Position numbers and translations under genes: made by a program | Assembly (NCBI GenBank): GCA_009746045.1 | Contig: RPFO01000310.1 | Location: 4,243,281-4,290,780, forward strand | Origin: Mesostigma viride | Taxonomy: Eukaryota; Streptophyta; Mesostigmatophyceae; Mesostigmatales; Mesostigmataceae | Reading direction: 5' to 3' | Length of the DNA: 47,500 nt | In this document: piece after piece, positions 12,601 to 23,085 of the stretch | Numbering within the stretch: the first letter of the stretch is position 1 | How the letters are laid out: each line of letters starts with the position of its first letter | The notes under the pieces: model-generated | What the model was told of the DNA's origin: nothing | Databases searched by the model: none | The model's input: only the letters and a program-made list of their open reading frames with translations

Positions 12601-15600
12601 TCTCGAGCAGTTCCCCTGCTCAAACATTGGCGATTGTGCTATTGGCTTGGCTTGGATTACGTTAGCAAATCGTAACTCATTCCCCACTCCCAGAGCTGGA
12701 TTCTTTCCGCGCAGGCCATCGCTTGGGCAGGCTCATTATCAGGATTCCCCTAACGACCTTGAAATGTGGCAACTTTCCCGAGTTAAAGTCCTGGTAACCC
12801 GGCTTTCAACTCGAGTGAGGGTGCCCACCATTAGCCACCACAGCAAGGAAAGGTGGCTCACCAATACACAGGCAAACACCTCTGTCACCAACAGATAGGC
12901 AGATGCCTCTTTAACAACAGACATCGTGAATAAATGAAATCAAAATACCAAAGACAAGTGCAACCATTTACAAGTAAAATAGTTGCGCCGCGCAATCCCT
13001 CTGGGAGCAGTCTCCACTACCAAGGTAGAAACAAGGGGTGAGAATTCTTGACAAGTTCCAAACAGAAAAGAGCTACTTCAGCTCAACGCGATCCCCTGTC
13101 ATGATTGAGGTACAGTTCCATTCGTGTATATTACTATAACCATGTCACCGGAGGTCGGCACATGGAGCCTGAGGCCTCGCGGAAATGGCCACGGTGGACC
13201 CATGCACGAGCGGCCACCTGCCTCTGGCTGCGATGACAGCGCCCCAACACTCTGAAACGATTGGGCGATTAGACTTCACCACAAAGTTTACCGCACTTGA
13301 GAGTTGTCCTACCCACCACAGGCTGGTAAGCCGACGCACAAGCCGCCACGCAAGTATACGCCGCAGGAAGACCCGCGCAGTTGGCCAGGCCAACGCCGTT
13401 AATCAGCAGGGCATCCGGGTTGCCAGGGAAGCGGAAGGTGGGGCTGGCCAGGAGGCCGACCAGCTGGTTCCTGGCGGACGCGAGCCACCAGTCGGAGAGC
13501 ACGATCGGGGGAAATTCCTCGTCTTCGCCTGTGACAGGAGGGCATAAGGACAGGGAGCAAAGCAGCTGATGGCTATCAACGTCCTCGTTTACGCCCAGGC
13601 AGTTGCAGAAACAGCACGGCAGGCACCTGGTCACCCTCGCTGACACGAGTCTTGACATAATATATGCATATGCCCATCAGTAGCAGGTTACCATGAAAAG
13701 AGCTCCTCAGCGTTACCTGTCATGGAAAGGGAGGCTATCGCCAGCCCACATGCAAAACATGAAGAAAAAAAATTCTCCGCTGCTGCTGCAAAATGAAAAA
13801 GAGTATTCTAAAACAATCTCCTATAAAAATAACATTTTCAATTCAGCCCGCTCGCGATGATTCAGGAGACATCACTCACAAATCGACCCCCCATCTCCCC
13901 CCCCGAAGAAACGCGAACAGCCACGGGTTGAGGGGTCAAGGGCCTCCTCTCCCTATATCGATTCCGCAAAGATTGGTCAGGGCATCATCCTTGTGGAACA
14001 CGGCATTTGAACCTGTTGCAGAGATCAGCACCTAGAAAAAAAAGAAACATTCTGGATGGATGGATGGCCGCCACATTTGCCCACCCCAAACGACCCTATG
14101 GCATCCCTCACATGTATAGCACTTGAGGTTCCTCTGGCGCTTCCAAAATCAGAAAACCCATCAGCTTCTCTTCTAGTAATTGCACCGTGTGGCAAACTTA
14201 CCGTAGTGGTCGTTCCCACGCACAATGATCGCCCCAACGCTGCAATGACACACACACACAAATCAGGAAAAGAAAAGATGCCCATCCAATCATTTGAAGA
14301 AACCATGCACGCCCGAATAGCCCCCGCTGTGACCCTGTTACACATGACTCCAAATAGCACCCAGACCAGGTGGACTAGGACAAGTGGACCAGGGATACAG
14401 CGACCTGCCCATGAGATAAGCATCAGCTCCCAGCCTCCCACCCCAGCACCTGCACTCACACTGGCGCTGAACACCTTTACCCTTACGCATGCTCATAATA
14501 GATTACTGATAGCAGAATCAACAGCCTTAGCGACAGCGGCAGCAGCTGCAGCAAGTTGGAAAAAAACAAAGCGTTAACGTGGCGAGGTGCAAGACACATG
14601 GCAAACCTCTATCGTCAGCATCAATATTTCCCTTGGGGAGATGGGAACCTAATGCAACCTTGTTTCGGAGACCTTGGTGGGATGCTTAGGGTACATTTAC
14701 GTCACTCTCCCTGCCTTTCGCAAGCATACACAAGCTACTGCAAATCCATGCAGGCAGACACATAGCAAGCACCTTGGTACGTGGCTGAATTGTGAATCGT
14801 ATATCAGTGCTGAGGCATGCAAGCTCACGCCACTGAGTGGAGCTCGCCAAATAACCCTTTGAATGTACTCACATTCCCTCCATCTTCTGCAGGCCCACAT
14901 GGGAATGCCACCAGTGGGTTCCAACAGGCTCCGCCTTGAAGCGATACTGTGGAGTGGATGAGACAGCAGTGAAATGGATTAAACAAAGCCGGATAGGAAA
15001 GAAGATTATGAACGGCAGCTTTCCACCTTCGGGAAACAGAATGAAGGCAAAAGGGAGTGAAGGCAACTGGCAAGGCAAGGCGGTCCTGTCTTCATATACT
15101 GTTGCGTCCTCGATAGTTAGGCCAGCATAGGTAACCAAGGCAGACAACAAGGTCGACACCACCTTTGATTGAAGCAGGAACTGCGACAAGCAATGGAAGG
15201 AGTTGCAGGCTCAATAGATGCTGCAATTTGATTAGTGCATGCAAAGAACCATGTACATCTTCCATATCTATGCTTGATAGCGCTAAGGAATTGAGCTGGC
15301 GGGTTACTACTAATATTACGACGAAAGCACCAAAATGATCAATTTCAGAAGTCGCCTTTGCCACTTGGCCAGTCAAAGCTCGTCTCAAGAAAGGGCCAGG
15401 CAGCTTGCATAACTGGGAGTGAGGGTCGCTGTCGACGGACATATATATTAACTCACCGTCATACTCGAGTCGACAGGAATGCCGCATTGGGTGACACCGT
15501 GGGTGCCGTCGAACCACACTGTGCCGTTCTGAAACATGCCATGGAAGTGAATAGACGTCTCCTCCGTGTACAGACCGTTGACAACTGGTATCGCAGGAGG

Positions 15601-16087
15601 CGTGAAGTCACGTCGTGCCCACAGAGAGGAAAATGCGGGTAAGTTTTGGACATGCGCGTGGGCATACAGTAGGAGCTCGAGGCATACCGAAGGTCTTCCG
15701 ACTGTAATACGCATTGAGCAAAATGTGCGGCCGGGCTGGTTGACAGGCAGTGCATCCTCAAGGCTAAACTAAACAATTAGCCGATATGATCACGTACCAC
15801 AGCTTCAGGTATGAGGCATCATAGAAATACATAAAGAAAGATTCTTCAAACCCAGCCACATAGGCTTGCATACCTGTGACGACCACATCATCACCATAGT
15901 TGACGTCAATAACTGGGCCCGGGTAGAGACCATTCACAACAACGATTGGTTTCTCAACACAGGCGGGGCTCCTGAACTGATATGACACCTTGAAAGTAAA
16001 GGTTTTCGTAGCGCAGTACGCAAGGGGAAGCGGTCCCGCGATCAAAACGACCGCGAGCAATGCCGCGGTCCAAGCAATAGGACCCAT
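3683..16087 (-). CDS. Secreted laccase/ascorbate-oxidase-like multicopper oxidase, 14 exons
   Basis: Exons on the minus strand: 15874-16087, 15457-15584, 14873-14946, 14202-14239, 13317-13528, 11567-11810, 10766-11026, 9695-9812, 8867-8972, 8110-8224, 7055-7151, 6130-6272, 5280-5465, 3683-4023. All introns are GT-AG and every phase agrees, giving 2277 nt and 758 residues. The ATG at 16087 gives a clean signal peptide ending LAYCA; an in-frame ATG at 16156 would add 23 residues that hide it. Copper motifs: HFHG (84-87), HWWHSH (125-130), HPWHLHGHH (464-472) and [12 protein letters not shown] (526-537), whose last Met fits the axial type-1 position. The motif set is complete, so the enzyme should oxidise a substrate with four-electron reduction of O2 outside the plasma membrane. 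The fourth motif most resembles ascorbate oxidases, but the substrate cannot be told. Residues from about 584 to 758 form an extra helical tail beyond the usual ~550-residue core. Transcript evidence is needed mainly for the last junction. Confidence 0.9.
4024..5279 (-). other. Last intron of the oxidase gene, filled by a minisatellite
   Basis: The donor is G|GTGCGC at 5279 and the acceptor CTTGCAG at 4024. The phase matches (1 to 1): exon 13 ends AGA-G and exon 14 starts GT-GGT-CGC. If the intron is not spliced, the frame reads on from 5280 to a stop at 5224, giving a shorter protein. The spliced form is preferred because exon 14 encodes an amphipathic helical segment that continues the style of exon 13. 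Confidence 0.65.
4435..5162 (+). repeat. 9-bp minisatellite GGA(C/T)GTCAA, about 81 units
   Basis: About 728 bp of a 9-bp unit. The left edge has a few GGATGTCAA units. The interior (about 4494-4868) is a homogeneous block of GGACGTCAA, then about 20 GGATGTCAA units, then units mixing GGATATCAA. The GACGTC core is palindromic. The array lies wholly inside the last predicted intron of the oxidase gene, so its long open frames (LDI, SLT or SRT repeats) are not genes. Confidence 0.97.
6331..6640 (+). repeat. Trinucleotide repeat block (GTG/AGT/CGT variants) in oxidase intron 11
   Basis: About 310 bp: GGGAGT hexamers, then GGT, AGT and CGT triplets, ending in a nearly pure (AGT)n run at about 6545-6633. 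It lies in the intron between exons 11 and 12. The polyserine, polyvaline and polyleucine frames across it are repeat artefacts. Confidence 0.95.
10592..10652 (-). mobile_element. Truncated R2 retroposon in oxidase intron 7
   Basis: A 61-bp insert flanked by the 10-bp direct repeat GCGAGCGATA (10582-10591 and 10653-10662). Read on the minus strand it is the 3' end of family R2: GGGCTATGTGCTACATATAC, then CTCCCAACAGAGTTATGTTCC, then a short TTAA-type tail. Other copies are at 29365-30434. The 5' truncation, simple tail and target duplication indicate retroposition. Confidence 0.8.
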
Positions 16088-17207
16088 CTTCACGTTGGAA
16101 ACTAGTGCCCGGCTTCTGATCTCCGGTACTGCGCTTGCACGTGCGAGATCGCCCATGTGAGCTCAATTTCACTTGAGCCCGCCGCGATCTTGTGAAGGAA
16201 TTCAAGTTCTTGCTCATGAGTCATGGCTGGTCGTTATCTTAGCCGACACGATGGAATTGTGTCAGAATGTACAGGATCTTCGGAGGCGCGGCGCGGCGTG
16301 AGGGTCGCCGTTCAGTTCATGAGCAGTGAGCACACTGCACCGGTGTCTGAGCACATCGTGCCACTTCGTCAATCATCAAGGTGAGATTCTCTGAGGATTC
16401 TCTGCTGCCCATGGGCGGCGTGGGACACGGAGGTATTTTTCCAGACTCATGAGTCTGGATGCGCATCCAGACTCACCCGAGCCTAGTGGCGCGGTACTCC
16501 AAGCAGGTCCGTAGCAGGTCCGTAGCCTGCATACAAGGCTCGCCTGTCGGCCGCTGGGCCTGCGGGCGCGTAAATTACTGTAGTTAGGCGCCGTAAGTGC
16601 AGCCATGGCGGGAGAAACATTCCGGAAATTGACGGGGGCGGCATGGACATTTACCTAAACGTAGATTGACGTTTCAATATCTTGTTGCTAAGCATGCAAG
16701 TTATCATTAATTTCAATTCGATAGATAAGGCATTTTATCATGGATTTTCTCCAGAGCTTGACAGTGTTTGTCGTGGACGACTGGTCCAATCCAGGAAATC
16801 AAGGGTCGGCATTACTATCGATTGTTCCTTTGGATTGCTGCATTTGCCAATTTAGCTTCACTTCGAAGAGTGATATTGCCTTGTTATGTTGCCAGGCGGA
16901 GCAAATGTTGCCAGGCGAGTTACCGTCGACTGAGCTCGTCATCACCTTGCAACAGTAGTAAGTACATGCATCTGGCGAGCGGGGTTGCTGGTGCTCTTTT
17001 CTTTCCTGCGAGCTGTCTTGGTTCTTCTGCGTTGTGCATTGTTTCTCGATGCATGTAGGAGCGCGCATATAAGCAGGCTTGCTTTCTTTGGGTCAGGTCC
17101 CGATGGTGCGTCGTCGATCGAGGGAGCCCGTCAAGCAGGCGTGCTGGTTGCTTATTATTATGATGATTTTAAACTTGTCTGATTCCCACCATATGTTCAG
17201 CTAGACT
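16088..17207. other. Region upstream of the oxidase gene, no gene recognised
   Basis: Contains the oxidase promoter and 5' UTR, with no clear TATA box found. Short open frames on both strands have no recognisable domain. Confidence 0.4.
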
Positions 17208-17632
17208 ATGGCCACGCTTGGTGCCATGATGCTACAGTTTTACCGATGGCAGCCATATTTTCCGCTTGCGTCAAGCGTTGGAATGCACAACCTCTCCCCG
17301 CCCGGCATGTCAGTCTCGGAACTCCAGGTAAGAAACCCTTCATGGCTTATTCATACTTGCTGATTGGGCCAACGTATGTGCTTCTATCGCCAGCCGCGCT
17401 TCTCCTTACACCTTATTTTGTTTGACTGCAAGGGCCCTGCCTGATGCCTTGGCGTTGGCGGTGGTCGTTGTGGATGTCAAGCACGTGGTCAGAAAGACGG
17501 TATCGCGGTATGGCATTGGTAAAACTTCTATAATTCAGTGTAGGTAAAGAAAGCTCTTGCCAGCATCCTAGGCACCATAGCAAAGTATTATAGCAGCAGC
17601 CAGCAGGTAATACCTAGCATCGGTCCTTAGGT
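17208..17632 (+). CDS. Weak candidate for a small spliced gene, function unknown
   Basis: An ATG at 17208 opens a 40-codon segment ending in a strong donor, CTCCAG|GTAAGA at 17327. Two further protein-like stretches follow: about 17433-17513 (DALALAVVVVDVKHVVRK, then a GTAAAA donor) and 17544-17630 (VKKALASILGTIAKYYSS, ending at a TAG). They read like consecutive exons of a short helical protein, but the splice phases I can derive do not join them. One junction is therefore wrong, a base is missing, or the resemblance is chance. No domain is recognised. Confidence 0.2.
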
Positions 17633-17966
17633 AAGCGAACTTCTTGCATATTGCATCCTGTCTTTCCTTGCTTCCAGGCTTGCTTCGTTACTTTGGGTTT
17701 GCTGGCTGGCCGGCTTGCTGGCTGGCTTGTATTGCTTGTTCATGCCCACACGTACACATTTCATATTTACGTACACACATGTCCATACGCACACACACAG
17801 TGCTATCCACACACAATACCGCGCTTGTGCCACTACACCAGAGCAACCAACCAATGTAGTAACAAGCTGCCATATCCCATATCGTCATGGCTTCCCACCC
17901 TACGCAGCTGTTAGCTGCACCGCAGGACCAGTGTCTCCTAACACCATGGGTTGTCATGCCAAATCG

Positions 17967-18080
17967 CTGTCATGGCTGTCATGGCTGTCATGGCTGTCAT
18001 GGCTGTCATGGCTGTCATGGCTGTCATGGCTGTCATGGCTGTCATGGCTGTCATGGCTGTCATGGCTGTCATGGCTGTCA
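17967..18080 (+). repeat. 9-bp minisatellite CTGTCATGG, about 12.7 units
   Basis: Near-perfect tandem CTGTCATGG over about 114 bp in intergenic DNA. The period equals that of the GGACGTCAA array in the oxidase intron, but the sequence differs. Confidence 0.95.
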
Positions 18081-18700
18081 TCGCCGTTGCCAGGGGAATG
18101 TTATGAGTGCCAGTTTACGATGCTCAAGGGCAGGCAACTAGTTCATTTGGCAATCTCAAGGAGGGGTGTTAGCCATTATGTTGTACAATTTGTGGCATTT
18201 CTTTGGGGGATACCGTTCAGTGAGTGCAAGGTGGCGTCATATTTGTATTCCAGCATGTTTGGCAGTCTATTGTGGTCAATGATATTGCTTGATTGTATGG
18301 CATGGCATAGTTGGCTGTTTGTGCGCGCGTAAGCCACACATGTACACTCGTGCATTATACATGTCAAACGGGGTATCCGGGTGGTTTGACCAAAGGAAAG
18401 GACCATTGGACTATCCAACTAAATTGTCCAATGTTGGTATTGAGGTTTCTGACCCCCCCCTGAGAAAAATGGGGGGGTATACTTTTTCTTGCACGGAAAC
18501 GATCGTCTTTTGGCCAACTTTGGATGAAGCTATCATCCACATGCCTTGATAAACCAGTGATATTATTGCATATTCTGAAAGCCCTTGAAGTGTAGATGTT
18601 CCTAGCACCTGGGTTGAGGGTATTTGGAGTTGTGGTCTAGGAGTTATGTTTTTTTTCATTTTGGGGGGTCAAAAAAGCAAAAAAAGTTGTGGCCGACTAT

Positions 18701-19270
18701 GGGCAACATACCACCTCCACCAGGTGCCTCCGCCGTCGCTGCCCAGCTCCAGCGGCAGACGCTTGACCTCCGCGAGGAGGCCGAGCTTGCCAAGCGCAGC
18801 CTCAACGCCATACTCAAGAACTTCGACAAGGAAGAAGGTGAGAATTCCGGACGAGAAGCTTGCACGTGCGTTTGAGAGCAAAATCCTTGCACGCATGAGC
18901 CTTCTTGGTGAGATTAAGCTGACCGCCCACCGCCTCCCCCGCGCGCGGGGTAATTAAGGCAGGGGCGCCTCCGCTTCTTCTCATCTTTGAGAGCCCAGCG
19001 GACAAGATTTCGTTTCTCAGACGCGCCGCAAGCGGCTCGAGAAGACTCACTTCACCGTGGACGACGACTTGACCCTGGCGCAGCAACAACGGCGACGGGA
19101 GCTATGGCCGACCTACCTCCAGCTCCGGCAGACCAAGGCGGGCCAGCCGGTGTACTGGAAGGGGGCCCGGCGCCATCTACGTCGGCCACAAGCCCTGGCA
19201 CGCCACCCCCTCGACCACCGCGGTCCCAGCGACTCCAGCAGCCCCAGCCTAGGGGAATACAGCAGCAGTA
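18701..19270 (+). pseudogene. Decayed LINE ORF1-like gene, copy 1
   Basis: The frame from 18701 begins MGNIPPPPGASAVAAQLQRQ and continues with a helical, coiled-coil-like stretch. It shifts frame near 18835 and hits a stop near 18955. A second coding-like block at about 18965-19180 reads IFESPADKISFLRR, then (after a shift) HFTVDDDLTLAQQQRRRELW and a basic tail. The same DDDLTPAQQQ-RR-LWP domain recurs at about 41010-41170 and 46480-46680. Such a domain is seen in ORF1-type proteins of non-LTR elements; this assignment is from general resemblance, not a search. Several frame breaks make it a pseudogene. Confidence 0.5.
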
Positions 19271-19497
19271 GTGTAGAATTAATATAGTTAGACAGTGGCC
19301 TTGTACATGCCCGCCTACCACAGGCACTATACCAGCTGAGGCCTAGCATTTTTAGTCATGCACATGTCAAGGAGACAACCAGCGCAGGCCAGAAATCGGG
19401 AGAATCCGGACCATGGTAGCTCGAGCCTGCCGTTATCTTGTCCGCGTGTTCGAGTCGTTCAGGATGATGAAGATGAATGGTGATGGAAATGTGTATC

Positions 19498-19502
19498 CTT
19501 GT
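19498..19502. repeat. Target-site duplication, left (CTTGT)
   Basis: CTTGT directly precedes the left LTR and recurs at 28923-28927 directly after the right LTR. The two undisturbed R1 copies read GTATCCTTGTGCATTG with one CTTGT, confirming a 5-bp duplication. Confidence 0.95.
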
Positions 19503-20205
19503 TGTAACGACTAAAAATGTTGTGTTTGCAACAGCCTCAGTATCAACATTAGCGTGAAAAGATCTTTATACCTGGGTTGGAGTCGCGACAGATAACTTCA
19601 CGTCCAGAGAAGCAATGAAGATGGATCTTCAACAGTTAAGGGAATGAGTCCCCACCCTTGTTAGACACAACAGACAAGTTATATCCAAGTCGACTATCTG
19701 TTGAAGTTATAGTTGACTTTTGGCAAGGGTTGTTTGATTGATGAAACAAGGAAACCCTTGAATTACACCATAGCTTTAGCTCTCACGTACGCACACATGC
19801 ACGGCCGCCCCAAACAGGATAAAAGTCATCGTGCACGCAGCATCCATCCAACCCTAACCCGGAAGGACCAATCAAAAGTGAGGATCACTCAAGATAAGAT
19901 CTTAGCCTCCGAATCCTCCACACAACACAAAGCCAGCACATACGAAATCTCAAGGACCTGGAACCAAATCCACCAGGTACAACGGTACTGCAGAGAATCT
20001 TTGACTGACTAAACAACACCATGCAAAGTACCCTACGTGGATCAGGCCACGACCAATGAGGGTAGAACAATAGATTCGACAGATCTCAACAGGCCCAATA
20101 TCTATCAGACGTCGAAGCCTCCTAACTTCTCAAATAATTGTCCTAAAGAACTCATAATAAGATTCAACAGTAGGAAAACTTTGGATGTAACATTTGGTTG
20201 TTACA
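19503..20205 (-). repeat. 3' LTR of the Ty3/gypsy element
   Basis: 703 bp, TGTAACGACT...GGTTGTTACA on the plus strand. It matches 28216-28922 except for four bases missing after CCTAAAG. It is the 3' LTR because the element is transcribed from the minus strand. Confidence 0.97.
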
Positions 20206-20207
20206 TA

Positions 20208-20217
20208 TCTCCCCCTC
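20208..20217 (-). promoter_or_regulatory. Polypurine tract for plus-strand priming
   Basis: On the coding (minus) strand the sequence just upstream of the 3' LTR reads TTGAGGGGGAGATA, then the LTR. A purine run in this position primes second-strand DNA synthesis in LTR retroelements. Confidence 0.85.
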
Positions 20218-20609
20218 AAGACAGGAACTCCCAGTTCCTAGAAGCCAAGAAGAATAAAACAACAACCTCCACAAAACAACACAACAATAAACAGGAAGTC
20301 CACCACCTCTTGGGACAAGCAAGTGGGTTTTTACATCCCCAAAGGGCCTCCTATCTCAGTACCATCTGATCATGTCAACCCTGAATAAGACAAATTCACC
20401 CACAGATGAAATGTCATCAAGTGACTAACACACAGGCAACCATGCCTGGATAATACAACTGCAAAGCTACCATGAACTCAGAACTGTCATTGCTGGAAAT
20501 CTGGACTGGACATCAGAACTGGTCGCCTCCATTCTGGATCCCCACCTCACTCCACAGCCCATCTCCAACCATCCTGGAACCCTTCACAGAGTGAACCAAT
20601 CCCCCTTCT

Positions 20610-21895
20610 TCATATCCTTCCCCTCGTTCCAAACACTGGGAAATGCTCCACCATGGACACCAGATCTGGCCAGTTCCTGCTGACCTGAATATCCAAGCAG
20701 GTCTCAGCAGCCTTGCCCAACTCAGCTGAAAACCTACTGCACTGGGCAGGGTAGGACAGAGTGACCACAGCCTGTCGGAGGGGATCGAAGACCCAGCCAC
20801 TGGCAGTCTTATGGCGACATAGCCAGCTGCTATAGGCCCACCACAGCTGTAGAAAGGCCTTGATAGGCCCCCACCTGGCGCCCAAGATGGGTACCAGCAC
20901 CCTCAAAGGTGTGAGCCTGGCCCTCAGCTCGTTAGGGAACTTTGGTAACTGCAGCCCCACAAAGACTGTGCTGTCCTTGCGTGGAAAACAAGACATCACA
21001 GAGCAGTTGGACGACGGAGTAAGGTCAAACTCTCCCTGCTTGACAGCCTGCTCAAGTAGCTCAGTGTAGGTCTGGGAATATCCAACTGGCTTGAGCCCTG
21101 CAAAGGCGAGTCTCAGGTCACTGGGCAGAGCCTCCATCAAGTCCTGGCCCTCCACCGGCCTCATGTCAAACGAAGGCCACGGGTACACTGCAAAGACGGT
21201 GTGCATAATGTAAGCCACCATAGGTGACCCAATCTCACAGAGACTGGGGGGCAGACAGTCAAGGGCCAACTCTACCATACCCTCAGGTACTAGTTCACCC
21301 TCCTCCACCACTGTCTGATCCAATGCCTGCATGGCTGTGTACAAGGATTTACACCACTCGCACTGTCCAGGAGCACAATTACGGTGGTCCAAGAACTGCT
21401 CCACCTGTTTTGTTGGAACAGCTGACCTGGGCAAGTGTACCACCACCTTAGGGGGTGGAGGAGCCTCCGTAGGAGAGGGGACTGAGACCACCGGGGTGGG
21501 GATAGCCTCCTGAGCTACTGGAGCCTCAGAAACTGCAGGCACAGCAGAACCCACAGTTGGAATGTGCCCAGCCCTCAAGTGTTCTGCCATCTGAGTAACC
21601 AGACCCTCCACATTAATCAACCTGGTTATCAAGGCCCCGTGACGCTGCTCGTGCCGTTGCTGATCATGTACCATACGCTGGAACAGATTGAGAAAATGGG
21701 CTTCCACAAACCCAGCGTCTTCCTGGATCGAAGGGCCCGGGCTCTGGGGCCAGCGTAGTCGTGCTGAAAGACATACGTAGCCCTCACGTCCTCTTGGGTT
21801 CGTGCAGGTGGCCTGGGTGTCCCCTCGGATGGGAGTCGGCCATGGCTGGCAACCACAGACACAAAACACCAAAAAGAGGTGTTAGCAGTGCTCAC
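20610..21895 (-). CDS. Extra 3' ORF of the Ty3/gypsy element, function unknown
   Basis: An open frame of about 420 codons (20610-21872) follows the integrase stop and precedes the 3' LTR, where some elements carry an additional gene. The true N-terminus probably lies in an overlapping frame that opens at 21895, with a single-base shift near 21748. Visible features: a probable coiled coil early on (HFLNLFQRMVHDQQRHEQRH), a Pro/Val-rich linker, a cysteine cluster NCAPGQCEWC, and a mixed C-terminal region with several Trp. I see no signal peptide or membrane anchor, so an envelope role is not supported. I do not recognise the family. It could be a second gag-like or accessory protein. Confidence 0.6.
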
Positions 21896-22440
21896 TGGGA
21901 GCTATGAAGGGGAGCACACCGCTCAGAGCCCATGACATACCACTCAGGCAAGGTGATACCATGACGCTGACAATACTCTAGTACAGCAGAGTGACTGTTG
22001 GTGAGATCAGACAACCACAGCCACGTAGCAGTCACCTCTAGCTCTCCCTTCCAGTGTACCTTAAACTGCAACTGTTTGGTACGACCTTTCCCCTTCACCC
22101 TGTGAGCCAACAACCGCTCCACTTCATAGATCTTCTCCCCCTCAGAATCCAATTCATAAGGCAAAGGGGCAGACAATCTGCCTGGTAAGGTGTTGCGCCT
22201 GTACAGCTTCAGCTGGGCTAGGTGAAAAATATTATTCCTGAGCTTCCAGTGAGAAGGCACTTGGACCTGGACCACTGTACCATAGTGGAAGGTTGCCAAC
22301 ACTGGGTAAGGACCCAACCAGAGTGGTTGCAGTTTCCTGCATTGCTCCTTCTCAGGCAGCACTCTGTTGGCTTCCAGCAACACCAAGTCCCCAGGAGCTA
22401 CAAAGGAATGACTGGCCACCGTTTGCTGCCAGGCGTAGTC
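21892..22440 (-). CDS. Integrase C-terminal domain and chromodomain
   Basis: Begins just after a frame break near 22441. It has the usual integrase C-terminal features: PGDLVLLEANR, a GPYPVL-type patch (GPYPVLATFHYGTVVQVQVP) and FHLAQLKLYR. A chromodomain-like segment follows (KIYEVERLLAHRVKGKGR, then LQFKVHWKG and a Trp-rich WLWLSDL). Chromodomains of this group bind modified chromatin and bias insertion. The stop at 21892 ends the pol region. Confidence 0.85.
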   Translation of the reverse strand, partial: DYAWQQTVASHSFVAPGDLVLLEANRVLPEKEQCRKLQPLWLGPYPVLATFHYGTVVQVQVPSHWKLRNNIFHLAQLKLYRRNTLPGRLSAPLPYELDSEGEKIYEVERLLAHRVKGKGRTKQLQFKVHWKGELEVTATWLWLSDLTNSHSAVLEYCQRHGITLPEWYVMGSERCAPLHSSQ

Positions 22441-23085
22441 AGGTATTGTCCTGTGTCCTCAACAGCTGGGTAGCCACAATGCTGTGAGCCTCCTGGAAGG
22501 AAGCCAACAACTGCTGGACTGAACCAAGACGTCGCTGGAAAGGGCCTTCAGCGTCTCTGTCAGGCAGTTCCAAGTCGAATGGTGTCAAGGGACACTGGCC
22601 ATTGCAGATCACGAAGGGGGACATCTGGTGAGGAGCCAGAGGAGAGTTGTTGATTGCGAACTCTATGAAAGGTATCTTCTTGTCCCAGTCCTTGTTGTCG
22701 TGTGTACAATAGTGCTTTTGACACTCCCTGACAATTCTGTTCATCCTCTCCACCGCCCCAGTACTGGCACACCTGTATGCCACACCGAATGCCAGCTTAG
22801 TGTCTAGGATGTCAAAGAATGACTTCCAAAACCCTGACAGCCAAAGGGGGTCCTGATCAGTGATGATCACTCTAGGCATGCCGTGCAGACGGTAGATCTC
22901 CTTCATAAACAAATCACACACTGTACAGCGGTGAGATGAGTATTGCAAGGAATCAGATGGCACATCCTGGACAGCCTGTCCATGACCACAAGGATCCTGT
23001 CATTGCCACCATCTGACATGGGAAGACCACAGATAAAATCCATAGTCACACTGATCCAAGGGCGCAGGGGAATGGGCATAGCCAT
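22439..23085 (-). CDS. Integrase catalytic core (DDE), in two frames
   Basis: The first catalytic Asp lies in VTMDFICGLP (frame ending 22903), the second in RVIITDQDPLW and the Glu in TGAVERMNRIVRE (frame 22439-22963). The DDE triad for strand transfer is therefore complete, but single-base shifts near 23087 and about 22925 split it between frames. After correction it would be continuous with the upstream RNase H/zinc-binding frame. Confidence 0.88.

Noticed and set aside
19368-19486. A conserved protein tail (RRQPAQARNRENPDHGSS...DDEDEW) seen at four places
   Set aside because: It is the antisense reading of the R1 retroposon 3' region. The defined 3' end and target duplications show the sense strand is the other one.
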